This document shows, one piece after another, positions 43,685 through 53,106 of a stretch of DNA of 64,000 nt (its first letter is position 1; every line of letters begins with the position of its first letter). Both the position numbers and the translations under genes were made by a program. Where the stretch lies: positions 124,001-188,000 of the forward strand of contig NZ_JAHWGP010000005.1 in NCBI RefSeq assembly GCF_020873915.1, in the 5' to 3' direction. The notes below the pieces were generated by a model, which searched no databases, was not told the DNA's origin, and saw only the letters and a program-made list of their open reading frames with translations. The stretch is from Streptomyces sp. DH5. GTDB taxonomy: Bacteria > Actinomycetota > Actinomycetes > Streptomycetales > Streptomycetaceae.

Positions 43685-44218
43685 TCAGCGCACCTTGGCG
43701 GCGATGGTGTGCGCGCACACCAGGGACTCGGTGTGCGTGGTGTCCACCTCCAGGTCGTAGACGACTCCTTCGTGCACCGTGTCGGCCTGCAGGGCGGCCA
43801 TCCCCCGGACCCTGTCCCCCCGGGCGGTCTCCCGCCCCGCGGCGACGGCACCGTCGCACCGGACACCGACCCACAGCACGCCCAGCCCGCCGAGGGCCTT
43901 CCGCCACCGCTGCTGGGACGCGGCCCCGCCGAGGAACACGTCGTCGACGACGATCCGCGCGCCCGCGCGGGCCATCGCCACGATGCCCTCGGTCCAGGCC
44001 GCCTCCAGTGCCCGGAACTCCGCGCCGACGTTCACCGTGCCGTCCGCCGCGATGTCGAGCCCCGCGTCGGACGCCTGGAGCCTCGCGGGCAGCGCGTCGA
44101 CGAACGAGTCCACTCCGAACGCCAGCCACGGCTCCGGCAGGACGGCCTGCAGACACCGCACGATCCCGGTCTTCCCGGAGCTGGACCCGCCATTGAGAAT
44201 GATCATTCGCGTCGTCAC
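43685..44218 (-). CDS. Chloramphenicol-phosphotransferase-like P-loop kinase, 177 aa
   Basis: P-loop [12 protein letters not shown] at the N-terminus and the family pattern [13 protein letters not shown], then an Asp pair in VVDDVFL (about 90) and [25 protein letters not shown], match the CPT family. The founding member phosphorylates the 3'-hydroxyl of chloramphenicol in its producer. There are no chloramphenicol biosynthesis genes nearby, so whether it inactivates that drug, or another hydroxylated antibiotic, is unknown. It converges on the SnoaL-like gene, with a 13-bp gap. Confidence 0.85.
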   Translation of the reverse strand: MTTRMIILNGGSSSGKTGIVRCLQAVLPEPWLAFGVDSFVDALPARLQASDAGLDIAADGTVNVGAEFRALEAAWTEGIVAMARAGARIVVDDVFLGGAASQQRWRKALGGLGVLWVGVRCDGAVAAGRETARGDRVRGMAALQADTVHEGVVYDLEVDTTHTESLVCAHTIAAKVR

Positions 44219-44258
44219 GGCGTCACAGTAGGACGTCTCACGCCCCGCACGCAGCGCA

Positions 44259-45944
44259 TTACGTGCGCGGGGTGCCGTGCGGGAGGGTCAGCACCGAGTC
44301 CGCGTGCAGGGTGACGCGTACCGGTGTGAGCGTGGTGGCGTCCGCCGGCGGGTCACCGGTGCCGGGGTTGCGGGCGTAGCGCGGATGCGCGCCTCCGCTG
44401 ATCTGCCAGCGTATGCGGTGCCCGGCGGCGAAACGGTGGGCGGTGGCGCTCATCGGCACGGTGAGCCGCGAGGGTGCGTCTCCGGTCGTCCGGACCCGGC
44501 CCAGCCCGTCACAGACGTTGACGGACCGGCCCGCCGCGTCCACGTCGCACAGGCGGGCGAAGACGTCGGCGTGCCCGGTGTCCGTCGAGATGCTCAGCCG
44601 CGCGGTGACCGGGCCCAGGACGTCCACGGGTGCGGTCAGGGGCGGGCCGGTGAACGTCAGGACGTCGGCCCGGGCCTCCAGGGCGCTTTGGTCGCGTGGG
44701 CCGGCGCCGCGGGAGAGCAGGGGGCCACCGACGGACGGGGTGGGGTCGGCCGGGTCGTAGCGGAACGTCGTCAGCGGAACGGGGTCCGTGGCGGCCTGCC
44801 GGGTGAGATGCCCGTCCGCGGTGGGGTACCACGGGGTGGCGGCAGGGGACGGCGGCCAGTCGTCGAGGTCGCGCCAGGTGTTCTCGCCGCCGACGTGCAC
44901 GCGCACCGGGGTGGTGCGCAGACCGGACGGGTCGGCGTGGAGGTGGGCACGCAGCCAGGCGAGGCTCTCGGTGAACACCTCGGGCCAGCCCTGTTGCAGG
45001 GCGGAGGTGTGGGTCCAGGGGCCGACGAGCAGCGTGGTCTCGCCTCCGGCCCGGCGCAGCCGGTCGTACTGTTCGAAGGTCTGATCGGCCAGGACGTCGT
45101 GCCATCCGGTGATCAGAGCCGTGGGCACCCGGAGCCGCTCCGCCGGCTCCGCGAGGGACGCGCCGTGCCAGTAGGCGTCCTTGGCGTCCGGGTGCGTCAT
45201 GGCGTCTTCCAGCCACGGGAGTTCACCCCCCAGGGCGGACGCGTACACCCCGCGCGGGGGCCCCGCGGTGGTGACGGTGCGCAGGCGGCGCCGGAGGCGC
45301 AGGGTCGCCTTCAGGAAGGGGCCCATGCCGCGGTGCTGGTAGGTCATGCCCACGCCGACGGCGAGGGCGTTCTCCAGGCGCAGCGCACCGTCGGCGTGGA
45401 ACAGGGCGTGGGGGTCGTGCAGCCCCACCTGCACCACCATGGCCTTGAGTTCCGGCGGCGGGTCCAGGGCGAGGGCCCACTGCACGTAGCCCAGGTAGCT
45501 GGGGCCGACGGTCCCGAGTGCGCCGTTGAACCACGGTCGTCCGCGCAGCCAGGACACGGTGGCCTGTCCGTCGGCCGCCTCGTTGCGCCACAGGTCGAAG
45601 GCGCCTCCCGAGCCGCCGGTGCCGCGGCAGCTCTGCAGGACGACGTGGAAACCCTGTTCGGCGAAGAGCAGGCCGTACTGCGGGGACCACGGCAGGCCGC
45701 GGCCGTAGGGCGAGCGGATCAGGAGGGTGGGGAAGTCGCCCTCCGCGCGCGGGAAGTAGTGGTCGGTGACCAGCGGGCTGCCGTCGGCGGCCGGCACCTC
45801 GAGCCCGGGCTCCCATCCGGCCTCGTGCCGCTTCGCCGGCAGGCCTCGCCAGGTCGCCCTCATCAGACGTGAGGACAGCGGCGGTCTACCGGCGGGTGCC
45901 GTCCATGCCGGTCCGGCGCCGGCCTCGGGCGTGCGTGGTGGCAT
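44259..45944 (-). CDS. CocE/NonD-family alpha/beta hydrolase (X-Pro dipeptidyl-peptidase type), 561 aa
   Basis: The N-terminal alpha/beta hydrolase fold has the nucleophile Ser in [10 protein letters not shown] (about 145). A helical cap follows, with later acid and His positions ([19 protein letters not shown]), and then a C-terminal jelly-roll (about 370-560; [29 protein letters not shown]). Such enzymes cleave X-Pro dipeptides, cocaine-like or antibiotic esters. It is intracellular, as no signal peptide is present. It is divergent from the TetR gene, likely its repressor, with an operator-like palindrome between. Confidence 0.92.
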   Translation of the reverse strand: MPPRTPEAGAGPAWTAPAGRPPLSSRLMRATWRGLPAKRHEAGWEPGLEVPAADGSPLVTDHYFPRAEGDFPTLLIRSPYGRGLPWSPQYGLLFAEQGFHVVLQSCRGTGGSGGAFDLWRNEAADGQATVSWLRGRPWFNGALGTVGPSYLGYVQWALALDPPPELKAMVVQVGLHDPHALFHADGALRLENALAVGVGMTYQHRGMGPFLKATLRLRRRLRTVTTAGPPRGVYASALGGELPWLEDAMTHPDAKDAYWHGASLAEPAERLRVPTALITGWHDVLADQTFEQYDRLRRAGGETTLLVGPWTHTSALQQGWPEVFTESLAWLRAHLHADPSGLRTTPVRVHVGGENTWRDLDDWPPSPAATPWYPTADGHLTRQAATDPVPLTTFRYDPADPTPSVGGPLLSRGAGPRDQSALEARADVLTFTGPPLTAPVDVLGPVTARLSISTDTGHADVFARLCDVDAAGRSVNVCDGLGRVRTTGDAPSRLTVPMSATAHRFAAGHRIRWQISGGAHPRYARNPGTGDPPADATTLTPVRVTLHADSVLTLPHGTPRT

Positions 45945-45962
45945 CGTTCCCCTCCCCTTTTC

Positions 45963-45975
45963 CGTATAGTGTACG
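45963..45975. promoter_or_regulatory. CGTATAGTGTACG palindrome in the CocE/TetR divergent region
   Basis: CGTA and TACG half-sites flank a 5-bp centre, in an AT-rich patch within the 92-bp divergent interval (45945-46036). It is placed like a TetR operator overlapping both promoters. The symmetry is short, so the assignment is tentative. Confidence 0.4.
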
Positions 45976-46036
45976 AGAATAGGTGATGGTTGGATGACCT
46001 CCGCAAGAACCGCCTCGGCAACCAGGGAAGAAGCGC

Positions 46037-46759
46037 ATGACCAAGTCCCGTGACGACGGGTCCGGCGCCAGGGGCGTCGACCCCGAACAGCTCTGGCTGC
46101 GTCCCGCCGGACCCCGCCGGGGCCGCAGGCCCTCCCTCAGCCGGGAGGAGATCGTCGCGGCGGCCGTCGCCCTGGCGGACGCCGAAGGGCTCGAAGCCGT
46201 CACCATGCGGCGCGTGGCCGCCGAGGTGGGCGCCGGCGCCATGTCGCTCTACAGCTACGCCCCCGACAAGGAGACACTGCTGGAGCTGATGGTCGACCAC
46301 GTCAGCGCCGAGCTGGCGGTCACGGACCCGCCCGGCGGCGACTGGCGTGCCGACCTGAAGGCCGTCGCCCACCGTCAGCGCGCCCACATGCTGCGCCACC
46401 CGTGGCTGCCCGCCGCCCTGTCGACCCGCCGCGTTCCGGGCCCCCACACCCTGGCCTTCCTGGAACACGCGCTCGCCGTCCTACGGCCCACCGGACTGGA
46501 CGGAACGGCGAAACTGGAGGTCTTCGCGCAGCTCACCGCGTTCGTGGCCGGACAGGTCGCCCACGAGGTCGCACAGGCCGCGGCCGCACGGTCCCCGGAG
46601 CGGGCCGCGGCCGAGGCCCGCTACCTGGCCGCCGTCGCCGCCGACGGCCACCACCCGGAACTCGCCGAGGCCCTCGCCGCCCCCGGACGCACCCTGACCC
46701 CCGAAGCCACGTTCACCCGCTTCCTCAACCGTCTGATCGACGGCCTGGACACCGGCTGA
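46037..46759 (+). CDS. TetR-family repressor with TetR_C_1-type domain, 240 aa
   Basis: The HTH lies at about residues 35-85 (SREEIVAAAVALADAEGLEAVTMRRVAAEVGAGAMSLYSYAPDKETLLELM). The helical ligand domain that follows (HRQRAHMLRHPWLPAAL) resembles the TetR_C_1 group. ATG is preceded by GGAAGAAG. It is divergent from the CocE-like hydrolase and probably controls it. The ligand cannot be predicted. Confidence 0.94.
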   Translation: MTKSRDDGSGARGVDPEQLWLRPAGPRRGRRPSLSREEIVAAAVALADAEGLEAVTMRRVAAEVGAGAMSLYSYAPDKETLLELMVDHVSAELAVTDPPGGDWRADLKAVAHRQRAHMLRHPWLPAALSTRRVPGPHTLAFLEHALAVLRPTGLDGTAKLEVFAQLTAFVAGQVAHEVAQAAAARSPERAAAEARYLAAVAADGHHPELAEALAAPGRTLTPEATFTRFLNRLIDGLDTG

Positions 46760-46858
46760 CCCGTGAGGCCACCGGGGATGGCGCGCCATGTCTCAGGAGT
46801 CGTGCGTCAGGTCGAGGTCACGGAAGCAGGCGTCGGCGCCGTCGCCACCGAAGGTGTG

Positions 46859-47209
<351 letters not shown>

Positions 47210-47343
47210 CGCGTCCGGTCGTCACCGGGGCGGGCCTCGGTGTCGGAGGGGGCGACTAGAGTTCTGCACCTGTCGTCAGGGGAGGATCACCACGCGCGGT
47301 CCGCGTGCGGGCCCTCCCGCCCGCTGTCCACCGGAGGTGCTCG

Positions 47344-47510
47344 GTGTCCGCTGCCCCGAAGCCGACCGCTCCCGCTCCCCGTGAGCGCTGGTTCCAGCCG
47401 CGGCGATCGGGCTTCCGGTGGGAGCAGGAGGGGCTGGACCACCTCCGGGGGCTGATGCCGGGGACCGAGCCCTACCGGGCGTGGGCCACGTTCCAGTTCA
47501 CCGGGGCGTG
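47344..47510 (+). pseudogene. N-terminal remnant of a NERD/PglW-like protein kinase gene
   Basis: GTG at 47344 opens a frame reading SAAPKPTAPAPRERWFQPRR, then GFRWEQEGLDHLRGLMPGTE and YRAWATFQFT. This matches the opening of large NERD-domain proteins such as the PglW-type kinases of BREX/Pgl phage defence (the FxWExExLxxxxxLLPxxxPYxAWxxFxF pattern). The homology ends abruptly after FQFT, about 55 codons in, where transposase-derived sequence begins in another frame. The remaining protein (NERD, kinase and more) is absent. The assignment is from remembered family pattern, and a search is needed. Confidence 0.55.
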
Positions 47511-47522
47511 GTTCCTCGGACG

Positions 47523-47786
47523 AACGCCCACCGCGAGAGGATCATCGGCAGCGTCCGGCGCGAGATGCCCGACCACGTCCTGATCGTGAACGAGGCCCAC
47601 GCCCGCCAGGTCCCGGCCGCCTACCGGCGGCACCGCAACACCCACCGACCTCACCAAGCCCGACAGCAACCACCGCCTGACGCCGAGGAACGGCCCGATG
47701 CCGCAGTGCACGACCTCAGCGCCCGCCGAGTGCTGCGGACCAGGATCCTCGGCGGCGTGATCAGCGAGCACCGCTCTATCGCTTGA
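47523..47786 (+). mobile_element. C-terminal fragment of an IS3/IS481-type transposase (rve integrase core)
   Basis: In the frame open at 47523 the sequence reads NAHRERIIGSVRREMPDHVL, IVNEAHARQVPAAYRRHRNT, HRPHQARQQPP and ends TRILGGVISEHRSIA before the stop. These are the last conserved blocks (catalytic Glu region onward) of integrase-core transposases, which usually read NAYAERxxxTxRRExxDxxLI and GGxxxExxRAA. The N-terminal two thirds, the DD of the DDE triad and both inverted repeats are missing. It is fused directly behind the NERD-like remnant, which suggests the insertion or a deletion next to it destroyed that gene. Confidence 0.8.
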
Positions 47787-47899
47787 CCGGCGACGATGAC
47801 TTTTCGAGCGGCACAGGGGCCGTGGCCGGAAGGCCGGTTCCGGTCCTGGGCAAGGGCCGTCCTGGGCAAGGGCCGTCCTGGCCGGGGGCCGTCCGGTGG

Positions 47900-48523
47900 T
47901 CAGCCGGAGGGCTCCCACGGGGTCGGTGCTTCCGGCTGCTCCTGCGGAGGGGACACGACGGGGCACGCGTGGTCCGACTGCGTCATCGCCCATCCGTCCC
48001 CGAACACATGGAGGCTGCTGGGCGCGGCGGGACGGCGCGCGGTGTCGCCGTCGGCTTCCGCGTCGGCGCGGGGGACGGCGGTGGGGGCCGACGAAGCCGC
48101 GTGGTTCACCGTGCACGTCAGCTGGAGCATGGCCCGACGGCTCAGCGGTGCCGTCTCACCGGGGAGCTGGACGGAGAGGATGCCGTCGTCGGCGATCGCC
48201 ACCCGTGGCGCGTCCGTCAGGCGGGGCAGCTCCGTGGTGGCCGCCGGGGCCTCGTTCGCGGCCGACGCCTCGAACAGCAGGTGTACGACGGCCTCGAGGT
48301 CCCCGGCGTCGTCGATCCGGTGGGGGTGGGGCATCAACTCCCCGTCGCGCAGGAAGAAGAGGGAGATGGTGGTGGGCGTCGAGGGTGGTGTCGCACTGGG
48401 GGAGACCATGCCGCTCGCCGGCGCACCGGCCTCGATGACACCGGACGGGGGGACTCCGCACGCCGTGAGCGCGACCGCGGCCGTGAGCCCGGACAGCAGC
48501 GCTGCCGTCCGCGAGCCCCTCAC
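47900..48523 (-). CDS. Lipoprotein with GerMN/LpqB-like domain, 207 aa
   Basis: GTG at 48523 overlaps the stop of the histidine kinase gene by four bases (GTGA), so coupling is likely. A signal peptide with lipobox LTAVALTAC-like (VALTAC, Cys at about residue 20) predicts a lipoprotein. A domain of about 100 residues (TTISLFFLRDGELMPHPHRI, LEAVVHLLFEA, VAIADDGILSVQLPGE) resembles the GerMN fold seen in LpqB-type proteins. An accessory sensor role with the adjacent two-component pair is likely, as for CseA or LpqB. Confidence 0.88.
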   Translation of the reverse strand: MRGSRTAALLSGLTAAVALTACGVPPSGVIEAGAPASGMVSPSATPPSTPTTISLFFLRDGELMPHPHRIDDAGDLEAVVHLLFEASAANEAPAATTELPRLTDAPRVAIADDGILSVQLPGETAPLSRRAMLQLTCTVNHAASSAPTAVPRADAEADGDTARRPAAPSSLHVFGDGWAMTQSDHACPVVSPPQEQPEAPTPWEPSG

Positions 48524-50133
48524 CGGGTGCTCCCGTCGGCCTCGGTGTCGGTGTCGTCGCGGTGCAGCGGGAGTTCGACCGTGAACACCGCGCCGCCCCG
48601 GGGCAGGTTCGCCGCCCGGATGCGCCCTCCGTGCAGGCGCACGTTCTCCGCCGTGATGGCCAGACCCAGCCCGCTGCTCTCGCTCCTGGCCCGTGAGGTG
48701 CTCGCCTTGTAGAACCGCTCGAAGATGTGCGGCATGGCCTCCTCGGCGATCCCCGGTCCGTTGTCGGTCACCTCGATGACGGCCCACGCCATGCCCGCCC
48801 CGTCCTCCCGTACCCCCATGGTCAGCCGCACGGGTGGCGCTCCGTGCCGCAGTGCGTTGCCGATCAGATTGGCCGTCACCACGTCGAGTCTGCGCGGATC
48901 GACGCGCGCGCGGAGCTCACCCGGCCCGGGCAGCCGGGTCTCCACCTGCTCCTGCCGCCACCGGGAGGCGACGGTGCGCCGTACGGACTCGGCCAGGTCG
49001 ATCTCGTCCCGGTTGAGTTCGGCCGCCCCCGCGTCGAAACGGGAGATCTCCATGAGGTCGTTCACCAGTCCGCTCAGCCGGTTCGTTCCCTCGCTGATGA
49101 GCCGCAGCGCCTCACCGGTCTCCCCTTCTCCCTCCAGGTCCAGCACGTCGGTGACCGCCGACATCGCCGCCAGCGGCGTGCGCAGCTCGTGGGAGACGTC
49201 CGCCACGAAGCGGCGCCCCTGGGCCTCCAGGCGGCGCAGCTCCCGTACGGTCCGCTCCAGTTCGGCTGCCGTCTCGTTGAAGGACTGGGAGAGGTCGGCC
49301 AGTTCGTCGGAGCCGGTGACGTCCAGCCGGACGTCGAGGTGCCCCGCGGCCATCCGGCGCGTCGCCCGGCGCAGCGCCCGTACGGGACGCAGTACGCCGC
49401 TCGCGGCGAGCAGCGCCAGGACGACGGCGAGGCACAGGGCCACCAGGGTGGCCCGCTCGATGCCGCTGACCATGGCCTCGACGTACCCCTCTTCGGTGGT
49501 CTGCGGGACCTCCAGGTACATCACGAGCCCGGAGAGCCTGGTCTCCGGGCCCTCGCCCGAGGTGTACGTGACGGGCATGCCGACGACGAGACGAGGGCGC
49601 CCGTCGACGTTCATCCGCTGGAACACCGCGGCACGTCGGTCCCGGACGGACCGGAGCATTTCGGGGCTCGGCTCGGTGAAGCCGACGCTCGGCGCGTAGG
49701 CGCGGTGGCCGCCGTACACGGCCATGATCCGCCAGCCCGACGATCGGTTCGCGTACAGCACCTGGTCCACCGCGGACTGGAGGTCCGACCGGTCCGGGGC
49801 GAGGGGGATGGAGGGCGCGACGGCGTCGACGCTCGTACGGAACCGGTTGATGACGGAGTCCTGGCTCTGCTGGAGCACCCCCGTGCGCGCCTCGCGGAAG
49901 GCGAGGGCCCCGGTGCCCAGGGAGCTGGCCATGGCCACCAGGACGAAGGACGTCAGCAGGCGGGGGCGCAGACCGCGCAGGGGGAGCGGGATGCGCGCCA
50001 GGGCCGCCCGGAGGAACCGCCGGGGGCCGGCACCCGGTACGGCGGTGGGGGGCTCTTCATCCGTGAGGACCTCGGGTGCGGTTCTCCGCTCCCCGGCGGT
50101 CCTCCGTGTCCGCGCGGACGTCCGGTCGCTCAT
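48520..50133 (-). CDS. Membrane sensor histidine kinase (CseC/MtrB-like), 537 aa
   Basis: A cytoplasmic N-terminus of about 60 residues leads into a first helix (about 60-85; LRPRLLTSFVLVAMASSLGTG). An extracellular sensor loop and a second helix (about 245-265; ATLVALCLAVVLALLAASGVL) follow. Then come HAMP (RPVRALRRATRRMAAGHLDVR), HisKA with the phospho-His in FVADVSHELRTPLAAM (about 325) and HATPase (NLIGNALRHG, DNGPGI, SSGLGLAI). ATG overlaps the response regulator stop by four bases (ATGA, 50130-50133). A longer upstream frame is antisense-like and rejected. Confidence 0.94.
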   Translation of the reverse strand: MSDRTSARTRRTAGERRTAPEVLTDEEPPTAVPGAGPRRFLRAALARIPLPLRGLRPRLLTSFVLVAMASSLGTGALAFREARTGVLQQSQDSVINRFRTSVDAVAPSIPLAPDRSDLQSAVDQVLYANRSSGWRIMAVYGGHRAYAPSVGFTEPSPEMLRSVRDRRAAVFQRMNVDGRPRLVVGMPVTYTSGEGPETRLSGLVMYLEVPQTTEEGYVEAMVSGIERATLVALCLAVVLALLAASGVLRPVRALRRATRRMAAGHLDVRLDVTGSDELADLSQSFNETAAELERTVRELRRLEAQGRRFVADVSHELRTPLAAMSAVTDVLDLEGEGETGEALRLISEGTNRLSGLVNDLMEISRFDAGAAELNRDEIDLAESVRRTVASRWRQEQVETRLPGPGELRARVDPRRLDVVTANLIGNALRHGAPPVRLTMGVREDGAGMAWAVIEVTDNGPGIAEEAMPHIFERFYKASTSRARSESSGLGLAITAENVRLHGGRIRAANLPRGGAVFTVELPLHRDDTDTEADGSTR

Positions 50134-50816
50134 GAGGTGCCGAAGCGGTACCCGAATCCGCGTACGGTCTGCACGTAACGGGGATTCCTGCCCTCGCCGA
50201 GCTTGTTGCGCAGTCGCTTCACACAGGCGTCCACGAGCCGTATGTCGCCGTGGTAGCTGTGTTCCCAGACCGCTTCCAGCAGCTGCTGGCGGCTGAACAC
50301 CTGGCCGGGCGAGGCCGACAGGGTCAGCAGCAGCCGCAGTTCGGAGGGGGCGAGGGTGACGGGTTCGCCGCGGTGCGTCACCACGAGCCCGGCGCGGTCG
50401 ACGACCAGCTCGCCGTGCGTCTCCGCCCGGGGACGGGTGCCGTCCGGCAGCGACGCGTCCTGTCTGCGCAGTACGGCCCGTATCCGTGCGTCGAGCACCC
50501 GGGCCTGCACGGGCTTCACCACGTAGTCGTCCGCACCGGTCTCCAGTCCCACGACCATGTCGACGTCGTCTCCCCGGGCCGTCACGATGATGATCGGCAC
50601 CTGGTCGCGGTCCCTGATCCGGCGGCACACGTCCAGGCCGGACATGCCGGGCAGCATGAGGTCGAGCACGACGACGTCCGGCCGGAAGAGGAGGAGCTGT
50701 TCCAGCCCTTCCTCCCCCGTCCCCACGGCGAAGACCTCATGCCCCTGATGCCGCAGACCCAGTTGGACGGCCCTGCGGACATCTAGGTCGTCTTCGACGA
50801 TCAGGACCCGTGGCAT
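50130..50816 (-). CDS. OmpR-family response regulator (CseB/AfsQ1-like), 228 aa
   Basis: A receiver domain (VLIVEDDLDVRR; Asp in VVVLDLMLPGMSG; Lys in YVVKPVQARVLDARIRAVLRR) is followed by a winged-helix output domain (about 130-228; LAPSELRLLLTLSASPGQVFSRQQLLEAVWEHSY, VDACVKRLRNKL, VRGFGYRF). It is the first gene of a tightly overlapping three-gene operon: regulator, kinase, lipoprotein. CseB and AfsQ1 share the VKPVQxRVLDARIRAVLRR stretch, so envelope or nitrogen-type stress input is a reasonable guess. It is divergent from the DUF3152 gene, with a 163-bp shared promoter region. Confidence 0.95.
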   Translation of the reverse strand: MPRVLIVEDDLDVRRAVQLGLRHQGHEVFAVGTGEEGLEQLLLFRPDVVVLDLMLPGMSGLDVCRRIRDRDQVPIIIVTARGDDVDMVVGLETGADDYVVKPVQARVLDARIRAVLRRQDASLPDGTRPRAETHGELVVDRAGLVVTHRGEPVTLAPSELRLLLTLSASPGQVFSRQQLLEAVWEHSYHGDIRLVDACVKRLRNKLGEGRNPRYVQTVRGFGYRFGTS

Positions 50817-50979
50817 TTCGGCAGTGTAAGCAGACCGGACGAGATGACCGTCCCGAGGAAGGCCCCTCTCCGACCGCCGTTACACAACGATCACACGGAC
50901 CGGGGAACGCGGGCGTCGTTATCTTTCCGTGACGGCGCCGGCTCATGGGGATCATCTGCGGTCACCAGATTGAGCTGCC

Positions 50980-51885
50980 ATGCATTCGGCACGAGAGCGG
51001 CAATCCGCACCCGCCACCGGCAGCACCGCGGCCGGTCACCGCGCCGGTCACCGCGCCGGTCACCGACGCCGGTCCGCCCATCGCCGGGGACGGCCGCGCC
51101 GCCGGGGCCGGAGCCCGCTGATCGGCCTGCTGGTGACCGTCGGCCTGCTGGGTTCGGCGGCGTACCTCCTGGGAGGCGGGCGGAGCGACGCGTCGAGCGG
51201 TGCGCCGCACCCGCGGAGCACGTACGTCACCCCCACTCCCACACCGTCCCCCTCCGCCTCCCCTTCCTCCTCCCCCTCTCCCTCCCCCTCCGCGAGCCGG
51301 ACCGAGATCGACGTCCCCCCGACGGGCAGCGGTACGTTCGTCACCGCGCAGGCCGGTGGGGAGACGGTGGGCAGCGGTTCCCGCCCGGTGCGCTACGTCG
51401 TGGAGGTCGAGACCGGCCTCGACATCTCGCCGTCCCAGGCGGCGAACGAGATCGCCGAGATACTCGCCGCCCCGCGGGGCTGGACCCACGACCCGGACAA
51501 CGCGTTCCAGCTGGTGGGCGCGGGATCGCCGCACGACATCACGATAAGGATCGCGACACCGGCGACGGCGGACGCCCTGTGCTGGGCGGGCATCCAGCAG
51601 GACACCGGGGGCGAGTACAACTGCGAGGTTCCCGGAGGGGTGGTGGTGAACCTCAAGCGCTGGGTCAAGGGCTCGCCCACCTTCGACGGGCCGATCCACG
51701 ACTACCGGGCGCTGATCATCAACCACGAGATGGGGCACTTCCTCGGTCACGGGCACGTGACCTGCGGGGGTGCCGGGCGACTGGCCCCCGTGATGATGCA
51801 GCAGATCAAGGGCCTGCACGGCTGCGTCGCCAACGCCTGGCCCTACGACGAGAACGGTGACCTCGTCACCGGACCGCCCGTATGA
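50980..51885 (+). CDS. Secreted or membrane-anchored DUF3152 zinc-metalloprotease-like protein, 301 aa
   Basis: A basic N-terminus with three AGHR repeats (encoded by a GGTCACCGCGCC tandem repeat) leads to one membrane helix (about 47-65; PLIGLLVTVGLLGSAAYLL). A Thr/Pro/Ser-rich stalk with an (SP)n tract follows, and then a DUF3152 domain. This contains an extended zinc motif NHEMGHFLGHGH and a Met-turn-like PVMMQQ, as in metzincin-type metalloproteases. Four Cys are present. Extracellular proteolysis is likely but not shown. It is divergent from the response regulator. Confidence 0.9.
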   Translation: MHSARERQSAPATGSTAAGHRAGHRAGHRRRSAHRRGRPRRRGRSPLIGLLVTVGLLGSAAYLLGGGRSDASSGAPHPRSTYVTPTPTPSPSASPSSSPSPSPSASRTEIDVPPTGSGTFVTAQAGGETVGSGSRPVRYVVEVETGLDISPSQAANEIAEILAAPRGWTHDPDNAFQLVGAGSPHDITIRIATPATADALCWAGIQQDTGGEYNCEVPGGVVVNLKRWVKGSPTFDGPIHDYRALIINHEMGHFLGHGHVTCGGAGRLAPVMMQQIKGLHGCVANAWPYDENGDLVTGPPV

Positions 51886-52105
51886 CCGGCGCCGAGGCCG
51901 TCCCGGGCGAGGACTGACGGCCTTCCGGTGTCCGGCCCTCCGTCGTCCGGCCGGGCGCCGCGCGTCCGCGGTGTCCCACGGACACGTTCCCGGGGCCGGC
52001 GCGTCCGGCCCGCGCGGCACGTCGTGGCGGGCCGGGAGTCGTGCCCCGGCCCGTCGGGGCAGCCCGGTGCGGGGGTGCCTGCGCCGCCCGTGGCCGGTCG
52101 CGCCG

Positions 52106-52528
52106 TCAGAACCACTTCGTGCAGGTCCAGGAATCGCCGACGCCGTCGTACTGCTCGACACAGGCCCGGTACGCGTAGCTGTTCCACACCATGGTGGTGT
52201 ACGCCGGGTAGTCGGGCGAGGCGTGCTCCGTGTACGTGGGACCCTTCTTGGTCTCGATCTTGAAGCGCCAGTTGCTGTTGGCCTTCTCGATACGGGCCCA
52301 GGCGGCGCTGCAGGAGGGTGAGACCCGCAGCTCGACCGCCGGGCCGCCACCGGCCGGCGGGATCCTGCTGCCCTTGAGCGTGTAGGCGTCGGCGCCGCAG
52401 CCCGTCGCCTGCGGGTTCTTGCCCGTGCAACCGGAGCCTTTGCAGCCGGCGGCCTGCGCCGTCCCCATGGGCAGCAGCGCGGTCAGGGCCACGGCCGCCG
52501 TGACGATACCCAGCGTCTTCTTGAGCAT
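52106..52528 (-). CDS. Secreted DUF2690-type small protein, 140 aa
   Basis: Signal peptide at residues 1-27 (MLKKTLGIVTAAVALTALLP, cleaved near AQAAG). The mature part has six Cys (GCKGSGCTGKNPQATGC etc.) and text such as TLKGSRIPPAGGGPAVELRVSPSCSAAWARIE, typical of DUF2690 in Streptomyces. Function unknown; disulphide-stabilised extracellular. Start ATG 52528 has GAGAGGAC upstream. The 371-bp interval to the right (52529-52899) contains a terminator and no other gene. Confidence 0.85.
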   Translation of the reverse strand: MLKKTLGIVTAAVALTALLPMGTAQAAGCKGSGCTGKNPQATGCGADAYTLKGSRIPPAGGGPAVELRVSPSCSAAWARIEKANSNWRFKIETKKGPTYTEHASPDYPAYTTMVWNSYAYRACVEQYDGVGDSWTCTKWF

Positions 52529-52853
52529 GGTGTCCTCTCCGGGAGTCGCCGACTCCCGTGATCTGTGACGGTGTCGGTCAGAAGGTACATATCGACACCC
52601 CTGGCCGACGTGCACGCCACAGCCGGTGGGTGACGCCGCGGCGGCCGTCCTCACCACGGGCGCGCGGATGCATCGTTCCTGCGGCGCCGGAGTCCACTGC
52701 CCCCTTTCGGAGCAGCGGTGGTCACGCGGGGTTGACGGGGGAGGTGAGGGCGATGCCCGAGGCGGATCTCGTCAAGTGACGCCCCGAGAAGAAGGCGCGC
52801 GGGCGGCCGAAGAAGAGCGGGTGAGCAGAGCAGTGTCCCTCGGGCATGAGTGA

Positions 52854-52890
52854 GGGGCGGTGGGGAGCGCAAAAGGCTTCCCACCGCCCC
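52854..52890 (-). terminator. Stem-loop downstream of the DUF397 gene
   Basis: GGGGCGGTGGG (52854-52864) pairs with CCCACCGCCCC (52880-52890), extended inward by G-U, A-T and G-C pairs. It lies ten bases beyond the stop of the DUF397 gene, and is placed to end that operon. Confidence 0.65.
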
Positions 52891-52899
52891 CCGTTCGTC

Positions 52900-53106
52900 T
52901 CAGACGCCTGCGGTCATCCGCACGAACGCCGTCCACTGGACAGTGGGGACACTGAGGAACGCCGTGTCCGGTCGCTTGGAGTCCCGGATCATCACGGCCG
53001 TACCAGCATCGGCGATCTCAACGCAGTCACCGCCGCTTCCAGAGCTGTAGCTGCTCTTGAACCAGCTCAGCGTGTCAGCGGCAGGCTCGGGGCTGCTTGC
53101 CTTCAT
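52900..53106 (-). CDS. DUF397 protein, 68 aa
   Basis: The text LSWFKSSYSSGSGGDCVEIA, then VMIRDSKRPDTAFLSVPTVQWTAFV, is the DUF397 pattern. DUF397 proteins pair with WhiJ-like XRE regulators and are thought to modulate them, as in toxin-antitoxin-like systems; BldB is a distant relative. The ATG overlaps the stop of the HTH gene by four bases (ATGA), so the two are coupled. Many copies of this pair occur per Streptomyces genome. Confidence 0.93.
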   Translation of the reverse strand: MKASSPEPAADTLSWFKSSYSSGSGGDCVEIADAGTAVMIRDSKRPDTAFLSVPTVQWTAFVRMTAGV

